A stretch of DNA of 64,000 bases. Origin: Absidia repens. Lineage: Eukaryota; Mucoromycota; Mucoromycetes; Mucorales; Cunninghamellaceae. Under the pieces are notes generated by a model. That model had not been told where the DNA came from. It ran no database searches and was given only the letters and a program-made list of their open reading frames with translations. Shown here piece by piece: positions 15,217 to 26,130 of the stretch. Every line of letters begins with the position of its first letter. Position 1 is the first letter of the stretch. Where the stretch lies: contig MCGE01000012.1 of the NCBI GenBank assembly GCA_002105175.1, forward strand, positions 806,001-870,000, written 5' to 3'. The translations under genes were made by a program, and so were the position numbers.

Positions 15217-16144
15217 ATGCGTTCACTCTCCATTTCTTTCTTGGTGGGAACTGCTTTGGTTGGTCTTGCTTCGGCTGTAAAGTTTGACCTTCTTGCCTCT
15301 ACTGCGGATAAAAAAGACGAAACTATTCGCTGTTTCTCCCAATATGCACCAAAGGATACCAAAGTTTTAGTCACCGTCAACGTAGGTCAAGGCTACAACC
15401 AACGTGTCGATTTAAATGTAAGTGAGAAATAATACTCTCCAAAAAAAAAAGAAGGACTCATCTTCTTTTTCTTTGATGGCTTTGCTTAGATTTATGAACA
15501 TTCGGAACAGACAAGTGTTTTTGCAAAGAAAATCGATATCAAAGACGAATATAACAATGCTTTTGATACTTTACAGGATGGTGAAATCAACATTTGTTTT
15601 ACAAACACTCTAGATGATGGTAGGATATCTTATAGATTCCCTTTTGTTGACAAAAAAAAAAAAAAAAAAAAAGGCCACAAATCGCACAGCACTCTTTAAC
15701 TTTGCTATTATCTCTTTTGTCTATGTAGGATTTGTTGCTTCTCCCAGCTATTTCCGTGAAGTCGACCTTGAAGTAAATGTAGGAACAGAAGCCAAAATCA
15801 TTGAAGAAATCACCAAAAACAAGCACTTGCCGAACCTGGAAGAACAAACCCGTGTGCTGGAAGCCATGGTGGATGATATTCTGAACGAAATGAACTATCT
15901 GAAGGGCCGTGAAGCCAAATTGCGAAATACCAATGGTGAGTATTAAACACTGCTTAAATAGTTTACACATGTTATGGACAAACCTGACTCAATGCATTGC
16001 GATTATTACTTTTCTTGTGTAGAATCTACCAACGAACGAGTGAAATGGTTTAGTTTATTATCCTTATTTACATTGATTAGTTTAGGCGTTTGGCAAATTT
16101 TGTACCTTCGCTCATTCTTCCGTAGAAAGAGACTTATTGATTAG
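15217..16144 (+). CDS. p24 family (emp24/gp25L, TMED10/Erv25-like) cargo receptor
   Basis: A type I membrane protein of ER-Golgi vesicles. Four exons (15217-15417, 15490-15619, 15729-15935, 16023-16144) give 219 residues. The ATG at 15217 begins a signal peptide (MRSLSISFLVGTALVGLASA). The lumenal GOLD domain follows, with one cysteine in TIRCFSQYA and a second in INICFTNTL, which form the conserved disulphide. Next come the coiled-coil segment with LEAMVDDILNEMNYLKGREA, a transmembrane helix (LLSLFTLISLGVWQILYL) and the short cytosolic tail RSFFRRKRLID. That tail has the FF and dibasic signals read by COPII and COPI. The tail and length fit the delta (TMED10/Erv25) subfamily. AATAAA lies at 16156. 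Confidence 0.93.
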
Positions 16145-17220
16145 AATTTGTGTTTAATAAAAATGTCCTTTTATTTGACTATCTTATACTGATTTGATAG
16201 CTGTATATATATGATGCATTTTCCTCGTTGGAGTCGGGTCGATAAGGTTGATGATTGATGTATGTTTTATTTGAATATCGGTGTCAAAAAAAAAGTGTTT
16301 ATATAGTAATGTGCAATATTGCATTGTGCAGTACGCGTACGAGTTATAAGAGATATGTATATATATTGTGTAAATGAGCAAAAATACTGGCTCCTTGATG
16401 TAGATCTTTCAAGAGGACTACTGCATTAGCAACAATATCTGACATACTGTGTATTCCCAAAAACGGTCAGGGCAACGGAATAAAAGAGTCAAGAATAAAG
16501 TATATAGATATCAATATAGATAAAATATGCTTTTTTATTGGTTGTATGGAATCATAAAAAAAATTGACATAACGTAATCTTATGATTGATGTAAAAAAAG
16601 AAAGGGAAACAGTCCACTACGCTATGTTATGGCCTACAGCCACCAGGTCCACAATGAGCCAAAAACAGAACAGATGTTCGCTCATTCCCGTTGACTTGTC
16701 TTTTTTTTTTTTTCTCAATCAACAATCCAGGCTGCCGCCGGCGGCGGTTGAATTCACACCCATTTGGCTTTACAGCCTGCAAAATCCAATCAATCTTCTT
16801 CGCTTTATATAAAACGAACTACGAAACCGTTCAACTTCAAATTTTCCATGCATCTTTAGAAATATTATACAATCATTTTTTGTCACCAAACAAACCATCC
16901 ATCTCTCATACAATTAATAGTACAATGCTCTAAAGTTTACGCCTATAAGCTCACAGCTAAAAGCCTACAGCCATAATAACCCCCTCTACGCTATAGCCAT
17001 AGCGCCCGCCATTCAAACACATATTTTTACTTGGACATCAAAATTCACATTCACTTGGCCTCCTCACCATCTTACCTTTGTTTCTTCCACTATCCCCTTA
17101 CTCACCCCAAAAACTGCCCGCCACACCCCTAAAAATTCAATAAATCGGGAATAGCTCGACCGCGGAGCCTGCCAAAAGCAGCAATTTCGCTATAGGCTTT
17201 CCAAAACCAATAAAAGAATA

Positions 17221-17310
17221 ATATGCAGAATAGTCTACCGCAATAGAATAGTATGTAGAATAGTCTACCGCAATAGAATAGTATGTACAATAGCCTGTCA
17301 CAGTAGAATA
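17221..17310. repeat. 30-bp tandem repeat, three units
   Basis: Three consecutive 30-bp units of the form GTATGTAGAATAGTCTACCG followed by CAATAGAATA. The first two are nearly identical and the third has several substitutions. The unit length keeps a reading frame open on the minus strand, which explains a spurious repetitive ORF there. Confidence 0.85.
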
Positions 17311-17539
17311 GCTTTGCCATTCCATTGTTCAATGCAAAATAAAAAAGCTTTTATTGAATAATGATACGTAGTCAATACTATACTAAAAGAAAAGAAGATG
17401 TAAAAATAGGGGGACCGCTAATGGTAGCTGAGAGAGGTGCGAATCGAGATGAATGGTGTAGAAGAAGGAACGATGTACGATGTACGATAAAAAAGGGATT
17501 TCTAAAAGGGATCTCTATAAATGGCGATCTCCAAACTTT

Positions 17540-17770
17540 TAATGAAGCTTAAACAATCATTTATTTCAAACAAAGACAAGGTTTAATGAAGCAGATATAT
17601 GTTTTATTGAAGAAAAGAGACATATACGTGTACTAAGCTAATCAAGACATTTCCCCAAGATTCTAGAATCAAAATGAAAGGGTTTTCCCATGATGTTTGT
17701 TTTGCGTTCTTTAAAACGCCCCTAATTCAAGTTCTAACACTAATCCTAGATCACCAATTCCCCAATGAGC
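17540..17770 (-). repeat. Dispersed repeat, diverged core fragment (copy F)
   Basis: On the minus strand it contains GATTAGTGTTAGAACTTGAA, then a CATGGGAAAACCCTTTCATT core at about 17671-17695, and TTCAATAAAACATATATC further on. It shares the TTAGAACTTGAA variant and a GGGGC(G/A)TTTT segment with copy H, so these two form a subfamily. Confidence 0.65.
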
Positions 17771-18070
17771 CTTGCCATCATATCATTCAGACCATCATGA
17801 AGGAAAAAAAATAAAAAAGGAAGAAAAAGAGAGGGAAAAAAAAGGGGACCAAAAAAAAAAAAATAGAAAGCAAAATGCGGAGCCTGAATCATCCAGCTTT
17901 TTTTTTTCATGTCAAAAAATCAGGGAACTGCAAATAAAAATTAAATAAACGGGCAATCTTCATAATTAACATATTGCATAATTCGTTTTATCTTCCAGTG
18001 GAAAGGCAGTTGCAACCACTACATAATCAAACTCTAATCTCTCCGACGCATTTCAAGTAAGCTATTATTT

Positions 18071-18262
18071 CAGCACACAAAAAACCCATTGACGACGCGC
18101 TGAGCACGATGGTTGGGCCCCAAGGGGCTGCCCACCGTAGTGCGAAATGGCGGAGGCTCTTATCACCATTCACTATTTTTTTTCTTTTCAGCAAAACAAA
18201 AAAGAACCCATTGCCGATGCGCTGAGCACGACGGTCGGGTCACAAGGGGCTGCCCACCATAG
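18071..18262. repeat. Direct repeat of a 70-75-bp unit, two copies
   Basis: Copy 1 (about 18071-18140) and copy 2 (about 18189-18262) share AACCCATTG, CGATGCGCTGAGCACGA-like sequence, GGTCGGG/GGTTGGG and CAAGGGGCTGCCCACC. They are separated by about 48 bp. Related text (GTGACGATGTGCTGAGCA) recurs near 20735, and TTGCCCACCGCATGAGG appears at 42544 inside repeat copy D. The pair lies exactly at the left edge of the AT-rich island. Confidence 0.75.
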
Positions 18263-19790
18263 AGGAACATTTAAATATGTAATTAAATTTACACTTTTTT
18301 ATATACCAAATGATTAATTATGAATCATTATATTTCTTTTGAATATAAACAAAATTATAAATATAATACTATTCATACAATGTCAAACAACCAACATTTT
18401 ATTTATGGATACAAAAGCAACATCACATTTATGCTATTTTCATATCTAAATATATAATTATAAAGTATTAATGAATGTTTATCATTGATCAACAAACGTT
18501 TTTTCATATTTGTGGATACACATTATTTTTTATATCTTTTGGGAATCAATGATAAAAAATAACTATATCTATGGACTCATAGTATTGTACATATGTTTTT
18601 AATTTGAAGTCATTACCTTTAATATTGAATGAGTAACGGAGCTTTTTCATTTACCATATATTAAAAAGAATCTTTTTTATTTTTTTATAATTAATATCAA
18701 GAATGTATATCATTATCATTTCATTTCAATATGGATATTCACAAATATTTCTATCACCACATACTAACTGTGCACAGCAAGGACTATTACTAATATTACA
18801 TGGACTATTAACTTCATTACAAGCTTGTGTAGTTTGAGTATATACCATAAACATTATAAGAAATAAAGTAAGAATTGTTTTTCCCTTTTGACTTAAACTT
18901 GAGACCATTATTATTTTATAATTAACAAAGAAAAAGAATTGGTTTGGATTATTTTTTTAATATCGAAAATATTGATGTAAAATAAGTAAAATTGATGAAT
19001 AAAAAAGAAACAAAAGTTAAAAAATAAAATTTAGAAAAATAAAGAATTTATATTCAAAATAATCCAGTCAGAGGATTTTATTTAATCTTAAAAATAATAA
19101 TAATAATAATTCTCTTTCTTAAAATATTTCAATGTTTTACAAAGTCATCATATTAAATAGTAATATAATAAGAAAATAAGATTTATAAACTTCATAACTT
19201 TATTATTTTTGGAATCTATAACTTCCCTAATTCAGTACTTTAATCCATTCTAAAAAACAATATTTTTGTCTATTTCCCTTTTTATAGTTCCAATGAAAAT
19301 ATCTTTATATCATATTTCTTTTCTTTTCCTTTTTTGAATACAATTACATACAGATATACTTTCAGATGATCTACTGTATATAAACCCCAATATTTATATA
19401 TATATATAATTCATGCAATATGCAACCATTTCATCAACAATTCAGAACATGATTCACTCTCCGCAAAAATTCCTTATGAGGAACATTTCAATTGATAATG
19501 TTTTGAAATATAACGTTGCTATTATTTTTTATTTTGATCACACACAATAATCCTAATTTTAAAAACACTTAGAAGTACTCTTATTACTCTAAGTGTTCAT
19601 AATAATATAAGATATAATAATATTCAAGTCATTCGCTAATTTTATTGCTTTCAACTGAATATGATGCGGCTCACTTATAATGTCAAATTTTAGACATGAT
19701 CCTAGAAAGCTGATGGTTTTTTTAAAAACTGGCTACTTCAAAAAAACAATGTATAAATATGATAATTCAGACCTGTAATAAAAAAACGGG
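18263..19790. other. AT-rich island
   Basis: From about 18263 the sequence turns much more AT-rich than its flanks and stays so for roughly 1.5 kb. Long stretches have almost no G or C. It has few of the pure T or A homopolymers that mark ordinary intergenic DNA here. A perfect 10-bp inverted repeat, AACACTTAGA/TCTAAGTGTT (19564-19597), forms a hairpin. It holds one peptide gene on the minus strand. Confidence 0.65.
18726..18908 (-). CDS. Small secreted cysteine-rich peptide, cystine-knot-like
   Basis: An intronless 60-codon ORF with a clear ATG. Residues 1-29 look like a signal peptide (hydrophobic TILTLFLIMFMVY, then TQTTQA). The mature part of about 31 residues has six cysteines at 30, 37, 44, 45, 50 and 56. 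The spacing is C-x6-C-x6-CC-x4-C-x5-C, which fits the general inhibitor-cystine-knot (knottin) pattern. The first two loops repeat the form NxxNSPC. Knottins include protease inhibitors, channel-active peptides and fungal effectors; the sequence does not tell which applies. It is the only plausible gene in the AT-rich island. Codons are strongly A/T-ending, matching the island rather than the neighbouring genes. It may also have an unrecognised upstream exon. Confidence 0.6.
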   Translation of the reverse strand: MVSSLSQKGKTILTLFLIMFMVYTQTTQACNEVNSPCNISNSPCCAQLVCGDRNICEYPY

Positions 19791-19913
19791 TACATCAGTT
19801 TGTTTTTTTTTTTTTTTAGAAAAATAACATGTTATCAGCCTTCAAAAAAAGAAGATTTTGGCTGGCTGGCCTAGGATTTGAAACGTATCTGATGTACTAA
19901 AAAGGAAAATGAT

Positions 19914-20123
19914 ATGTGCATTTATTTTGTAAAACAGCGCGAAAACTATAAAATATTATACCGAAAACAAGGTAAAAAACTTTACACTTGGAAATCAGGT
20001 CCTGTTTTTTGCTCGTTCCCGCTCCGATATCAAGCACAGTTAGTAAACGTAGATGTAGATTGTAAGACTTGCAAACGAAGATTAGTTTATGTATTTTTAT
20101 TTATTATTTATACAGTACAATAA
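19914..20123 (+). CDS. Short unrecognised ORF, possible relic
   Basis: A 69-codon frame starting MCIYFVKQRENYKILYRK, with a basic middle part and a C-x2-C pair (DCKTCKRR) before a hydrophobic end. Composition is protein-like up to the CKTCKRR motif. I recognise no family and see no supporting splice partners. It could be the remnant of a larger gene or chance. Confidence 0.2.
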   Translation: MCIYFVKQRENYKILYRKQGKKLYTWKSGPVFCSFPLRYQAQLVNVDVDCKTCKRRLVYVFLFIIYTVQ

Positions 20124-20279
20124 AAAGTACCGCCCCTTCTTTTTTTTTTTTTTTTTTGTTGCTGTACAGTACAGTACGCACAGACACACACACACACACC
20201 CGTTTTTTTTTTCTGCTTATAATAAGCCCATGTTTATACATTTGGTAAGACAATCAAACAATAAGAAAGAATAATGATA

Positions 20280-20490
20280 GAAAAAGTCAAGACAAAGTTT
20301 ATTCAGTAGTAATTATAACAATGACAGCCAATACTAAACTAAGATGAAGGCTAATCTAATAGCGGTCCCAAATTCTGAATCCAAAATGAAAGGGTTTCCC
20401 CATGCATCTCGTAATACCTGAGCTGAAACCCCTTCTAAACTAGTCCTGACACTAATCCTAGTTGAACATCACCTCATTAAGATCAATCAA
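20280..20490 (-). repeat. Dispersed repeat, core fragment (copy G)
   Basis: On the minus strand it reads AGGATTAGTGTCAGGACTAG, then GATGCATGGGGAAACCCTTT at about 20388-20408, a TTTTGGATTCAGAATTTGGG block and TAGTATTGGCTGTCATTG. It is close to the consensus of copies C-E but lacks both ends. Confidence 0.75.
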
Positions 20491-20922
20491 ATGCGGTGAC
20501 TTGGAAAAAAAAAAAAAAAAAAAAAGAAAAGAAAGGAAGGAAAAAAAAAAAAAAAAAAAAGACTTAAAAAAAGGCTTATTCAAACGGCGATCGACATTGT
20601 AAGTGAGCCGCACGATAAAGTAGACAAAGGTAAAAATAAGTGATACAATTGATGTTGTTTTTTATTATATAAATATAACGAAGTCCTTTTCAAATGATTT
20701 AGAGTGCTTTTATTTGCGACTGTTTCCAGTTGGGTGACGATGTGCTGAGCAATGTAGATTGCACACTAGAAGCCACGCAGCTGTGAGGCTAGTATATATA
20801 AAAGAAGAAGGATAAGGCTATAAAAAATTAAAGGGGTAAAACTAATTGTAAATTGTTGAGGGGGGATGGGGAAAAGTCAATAAACTAAATGTAATACTGC
20901 TTTACGAAAAAAAAAGTACACA

Positions 20923-23528
20923 CTAAAGGGAGTAGTCGAGTTGCATCCTGGGAAACAAAGAGCTTTGTTCATTCACCTTGTCCGTCAAATAATGTATTTC
21001 ATTGATTTTCTTGTCGTCGATAAATATTTTCGGCACCAGTTTGTCTGCTCCTTCTGCTGCTTCTGTGTTTGCTGCTGCTGTTGCTGCCGGGAGATCTTTG
21101 AAGTAAAATTGGATATCACCTTTCTGGACGCGAGGATGTCGTAGTTTGATAAATGTCAAGTCACGGTGAGCGCCACGTTTGTCGATAGATTCGATTTCCC
21201 AGCCTGGAATGATGTGACCCGTGGAGCCTGCAAAATCATCGGTAACAAGCATGAAGGTTCGGGTTTGGTGAGGTCGAATATCTAGAGGTGTGTTGTCGTT
21301 AGCATTGATCCATTGTACTGCACTGTTTGTTGTCGTTGAAGCGGTTTTCTTTTTGTTGCTTGGGGTTTTCAGTAAGGGATTGCTGTATTCGAAATATATG
21401 TTGTCCTCATTGAAGCTATTTCCAGCTGCTGTTGATGGTAAAGTATGTTGAGATGATGGTATAGTGGTGGCGGCTGAAGAAAGTAAGAACCGATACGGCA
21501 AAGGGGATATATTGGTGACTGTAATGTAAGATCGGTCATTACATGTGTAGTGAAGACGGTAAACATCAGGTCCAATGCGAGACATGTGGTTCATCGATAC
21601 GCGAACTTTGGGGAATGTTTTTGCGTAAAGATCATGTTCCTCTGCCGAGTAAAGAGCTACATTGTCCGACATGAGAGCCATTTGTCCAAGTAAATTGTTG
21701 ATCACCACCAAGGTATAACGTTCATCGGCTGTAAGTTGATTGTTGTTTGATCGAATAAAAAAGACGTCCGGATCACTTCCAAACATAGCATTGTTCATTG
21801 GCCATCGATTCAAAGTAGAAACCAGCGCATTGTAAGTCGACACACGTTCACGTACATTGGCTATCCGAAGAATAGAGTGGTCCCACCATGGAGAGGCATC
21901 ACTACTAACACGGCTATAGTCGAATCTTCCCCACAGAGCAGGCAACGTTACCCCGCATCCAAGTAAAAGAGCCCGCTTATTGGTCAGTTCCTCAATCAAT
22001 GTAATTGCGTCCCACATGAGTTCACCACGAGACTTGCCTTGTCGAGGTAGAATAGCAGCGGCAAATATAAAGTCCAATTTCAAAAACTTGTAGCCCCAGT
22101 CGTCTATCACAGTATCAAACACGCGTTGAAGGTAAGCCCGTACTTCAGGATGGTATATATCTAAAGCCCTAAAACCACCTGATAATAAAAATAGATATAT
22201 AATGAATGAGTAAAAAATGAAAGAATTCATCGGTTATATGATATAATATGGCTGTCATGAACTTACCCCAATTGGGCCCAGCTAATAGTGGATTACCATC
22301 AGATTGATAGACCAGCCATTCCGGGTGTTCCTTGATGATCTTGCTTTTTACACCAACAGCAAAAGGAGCGAGCCAAATACCAGGAATAGCCTTGTTGTTT
22401 GTACGTTCTTTGATTTCATCAGCAAGGAATTTCATACCATTCGGGAATTTGGCAGCATCCACATCCAACCAATCACCAATGGCCGTTTCATATCCATCAT
22501 CAATTTGGATCAATTCAACAGGGTAGCCATGATTCATCAATCCAGAAATACTGTCAATCACATCCTTCTCTGTTACCGCCTCATAAAAGTTGTACCATGA
22601 TGTCCACCCCGTCAGTGCTGGAGGTTCCTGTTGTGAAGCGGTAGTAGTAATCGTAGGAAGTAGTCGGTTGGAATAGCGTTGCCAGAGAGCTGATTGATCA
22701 TGATGTTGGGTTGCGAAATAACTGAAAGTCAATGTGTCGCTACTAGGAAGAGTTTTGCCTTGGACATCCTTATAGATACTAAACCGATGTGTATTAAAGT
22801 TGGATTTGAAGTAGGAATATCCATTGTTTTCTGATAGAGAGCCCAGAAACAAAATAGTGTCATCCTTAATGTCGCGGAGATAGGTGTAACCAGTCGAATG
22901 AATCATGCCCCGTTTGCCCGAATGTTTGAAAAAGTTGTAGTCCCTAAAAAAAAAGGTTTACGTCAGTGGATATCCCATATGTACACAGTTGATGCTTTTA
23001 TGCCGCTTGCCCCGTTTACCCTATCTTTGTTCTAGTCACGTACATCCTTTTATCCTTTCCTTTCCTTTTTCTATTTCTCTTTTAGACTTACCCTTGCAAG
23101 TCAAACTTGGTTATCCAGGCAACAGCAGATTGTATCGAAGGTAAAGTACTAGTCTTGTCCATTTCTCTAGTATGAGTCCAAGCTTGGAAGCCTTCAGCCA
23201 TCATGGAATTGTCGGTCAGGTCAGTATCAAAGATAACTTCAAAGTGGTTCAGTTTAACCATAGTATTCACCTGGTCTTGTGGTTGTATACTGTATTCAGT
23301 TTCAAAGGTATCATCGTTAACCAGCAATAACTTGCGTTGAATAGTCAGGTAAGAGTCGGCCACTGTTGGCTGGTCAAAGGTAGAGTTGAGACGATAGTGT
23401 TGAGTACCAATAGTGTAGCTTACGTCAATAAAAGCTTTGTGTTGTTTTAAAGTTTCACCAAGTGGTATCATTGCCGAACAAAAGTTGAAGAATAAGAAAA
23501 GAAGTAAAATAAAAGTGCACAGCGCCAT
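20923..23528 (-). CDS. Secreted GH36 alpha-galactosidase
   Basis: A glycoside hydrolase of clan GH-D that removes terminal alpha-galactose from oligosaccharides such as raffinose. Three exons (23092-23528, 22267-22943, 20923-22178) give 789 residues, joining cleanly in phase. A signal peptide opens the protein (TFILLLFLFFNFCSA). The N-terminal beta-sandwich precedes the barrel, which begins GWTSWYNFYEAVTEKDV. It continues QIDDGYETAIGDW, KFPNGMKFLADEI and PGIWLAPFAVGVKSK. KLDFIFAAA holds the nucleophile Asp near residue 407. SSDASPWW holds the likely acid/base Asp near 465. A C-terminal sandwich ends LFPRMQLDYSL. The signal peptide implies an extracellular role in sugar acquisition. The start is only 177 bp from the divergent zinc-finger gene. 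Confidence 0.93.
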
Positions 23529-23704
23529 TTTTTATTTTTATATGAATATCAAAAGGAGAGATGCAGGTCATCACACAAAATCCACACAGCTGGAAACGGA
23601 GTTCAAATTCCACAAAAAAAAAAAAAAAAAAAAAAAAAAGCGTGTCAAATATTTTGTACTCGCTCCTTTTTTTGTTGCCAATATATAAAATTGGTATTGT
23701 CGAT
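23529..23704. promoter_or_regulatory. Short divergent promoter, GH36 / zf-4CXXC
   Basis: About 176 bp lie between two divergent start codons, including an A tract of about 24 bp (23612-23639). Both promoters must overlap here or extend into the 5' ends of the genes. Confidence 0.5.
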
Positions 23705-25973
23705 ATGGCTAATTCCAAAAAGTTTCTCCAAACAAAGTATGATGCCAAAAAATTACTCGGATAGCGGGGACAGAATATTTAACATTTTATTTTATGTCTT
23801 GATCTTCATAGACTTCAGTTTGGCACACCCCAAGCAATACCGCCAATTACAGCAAAGAACGCGGATTCCAACAGCAGTTTATCAATTGAAGAGAAGGTGG
23901 ATCGATTGAATATCGGATCAAAGGTAAGAACATGCCGATCAAAGTATTCAAGATCACTAAATCTTTATTATTTAATGTACCTCCATAGCATCCTCACGTT
24001 TGTCCCTCCTCCAACTGCAAAGTATGTACACTTTCCTCCCTCTCTTCAAATTCACCCCCCACCCATTAACCGTCGTACTTATTATTATCAATTTTATTAT
24101 TATAGGAAAATGGAAATAGAATCATATGTGAATTCGTCAAAGCCGATGGGTCTTCTTGTGGCTTAAGCTGGTGTGATGATTGCATTAGCCAATTTGTGAT
24201 CGAATATGTTACTGATATCAAGAAAAAGAACAGTTGGGCTTGCCCTGTATGCAGGTACAGTTCAATGGCACAAACATTATATGACAAAAAAAAAAAAAAA
24301 AACAACAACAACAAACAAACTGTATATTAACATTTATCTCCTGGTTCAATAGAAAACTTTGCAAATGTGCCTTCTGTGACCAATCCAATGGTCCGTCTTC
24401 CTCTCCAAACGTTAACAGGTAAAACCAACATCGTTAACATAATAGTCTATTGGCAGTTGGACAGTGATTAATTAATTTTTTTTTTTTAATCTCAAATTAT
24501 AGCAGACTTTCCAGTGAATCGAAACGATTACAATATGGATTAGCCGTACGGTCCATCTCACCTCCACCGTTCTCCCACATCCCGTTGGCTTATTCTGAAG
24601 AAGAAACATGGCTTAGATTACAGATCCGTGAATTCCTATACCAATTTGGGGATACCTGCCAGATCGAACCGAGGATAATAATGGGCTTACAAAATGTGCA
24701 AGCGGACTGGCGAATTAGACGGCTTTCCGGTGTATTGGTATGGCAAACATTGAAAGTCATTGGTGTTACCAGCAACAATGGGCAAGAAGGCAATACCGGC
24801 AATAACAACCTCATTAGTGATCAAATTCGACGTTTGGCAAGGGACATCATAAATTCTTGGGCGACGGATTTTGGGCTTACTCGAACCGCTATACCCAACA
24901 CCAATGAACGACTAGGGCGTGCTGGGGAAATTATGACCGCGAAGGGAATGAATTGCAGCCGATGGCAAGACGTGGCGGAACTCTTAGCAAAAGCGAATTA
25001 TAAGAACTTACCGATACCAACCACCACCTCAACAACAGAACCAGTAGATGTACAAACGGGCGATAACGATGATGATGGTGATCACAGTGGCAGCGATGGC
25101 GAAAGTGACGATGGTGAAGAAGCTATGGACACCTCGAGCGAATATGAAGACAGTGACCATGAAGTGGAGAAATTCCGTGAACTGCGCCGGTCGCCTTTAT
25201 CAACAGAACAAGAATTACGTCTGGTACAAATGGTTTTGGATCTATTATTAATGCATGGGAAAATACGACAAGATATGATGGATACTGTAGCAGTCAAGGA
25301 CCTTAGGGCAGCGGACGAAGAACTCAGGAACGCAACCAGGTTATTTGAAGCGGAAGATCTACGACGGAAATCAAATCGAAGCCAACTCAAGATGCGAATC
25401 GACCAATTCCGCGCACTGGGGGATAAAGATATGTGCCAGGCTTTGGAGAACGAATTGAAGGATCTTTGTCAATCTATTGAATCACACCGTGCTCAAATGG
25501 ACAGAACGTTGTTGGATGCGTTGGCAGCTCAGTTACGGTTTTCCAAGAAACGATTGCAACGTTTAATTACACCATGGGATGGCAACGAATACTGGCTTTT
25601 CCACGACCTTCTGACACCACAACAGCATTACGATGGCAACCGAGCGGAGAAAAACTGCAAGGAGCGATGGTGGGCACATGGTGTGGTGCTGATTGGGAGA
25701 TGCCCTACCCTGGAAGACGAACAAGAACAAGAACAGGAACAGGAACAAAAACGTCGATGGTGGCACCTTGATGGTATTGACAACATACAAAAGCTGGACA
25801 AATGGTTGGCCAACACAGTCACTAACAAGAAACAAAAAGGCATGGATTGGGCTCTTTGGGATACTGCTGCGAAGGATATCGATGCTTTCAGGACTCTTTT
25901 GGCACAACGTATTGACTACCTTCGGTTGTTGGAACGCAATATTTATGGAGATGACTTCTTCTCTCAAGGCTAG
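23705..25973 (+). CDS. zf-4CXXC_R1 (CDCA7-type) zinc-finger protein
   Basis: Six exons (23705-23736, 23812-23923, 23989-24021, 24106-24254, 24353-24418, 24503-25973) give about 620 residues. The zinc domain spans exons 3-5: HPHVCPSSNC, IICEF, SCGLSWCDDCISQFV, then WACPVCRKLCKCAFCDQS. That is the cysteine layout of the zf-4CXXC_R1 family (CDCA7 and the MAO-A repressor R1), which binds DNA or chromatin. The long last exon encodes a conserved-looking helical block (ETWLRLQIREFLYQFGDTC, RRLSGVLVWQTLKVIG), an acidic D/S-rich linker (about residues 280-330) and a coiled coil rich in E/R/L. The first intron junction (donor GTATGA at 23737) is my best fit and less sure. The exon 6 acceptor is a TAGCAG pair, so a one-codon alternative is likely. 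The function is probably chromatin regulation. Confidence 0.82.
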
Positions 25974-26130
25974 AATATAGTTTATGCTTTTATATTAGTA
26001 GTTTACAAAAAAAAAAATTGTGGAAAATAGTCTACAACTGTAAATAAAAAATCAGCTATTAGAATTTTACTTATCCCCTGTCTTTATGTGATCAAAATGT
26101 GTTGCCCCTTCCTTTTTTCTATTTATATAG

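Larger units (their letters stand above)
16145..20922. other. Gene-poor, repeat-rich block with an AT-rich island
   Basis: About 4.8 kb. It contains a GC-rich palindrome near 16733-16746, a 30-bp tandem repeat (17221-17310), a diverged dispersed-repeat copy (17540-17770), a duplicated 70-75-bp unit (18071-18262), an AT-rich island (18263-19790) with a small cysteine-rich peptide gene, a weak ORF at 19914-20123 and another repeat core (20280-20490). No conventional multi-exon gene is visible. Confidence 0.6.

Noticed and set aside
16733..16746. GC-rich palindrome GCCGCCGGCGGCGG as an operator
   Set aside because: It is an isolated site with no adjacent gene start within 1 kb; a short GC palindrome alone is not evidence of function.
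20110..20250. CA microsatellite and T tracts near 20140-20210 as a centromere or telomere signal
   Set aside because: Too short and without a repeated telomeric unit; similar tracts occur all over the window.
20923..21144. Plus-strand Cys-rich ORF opposite the alpha-galactosidase 3' end (20941-21144)
   Set aside because: It is the shadow of a glutamine/alanine-coding stretch of the GH36 gene; the cysteine runs come from GCA/GCT repeats read on the other strand.
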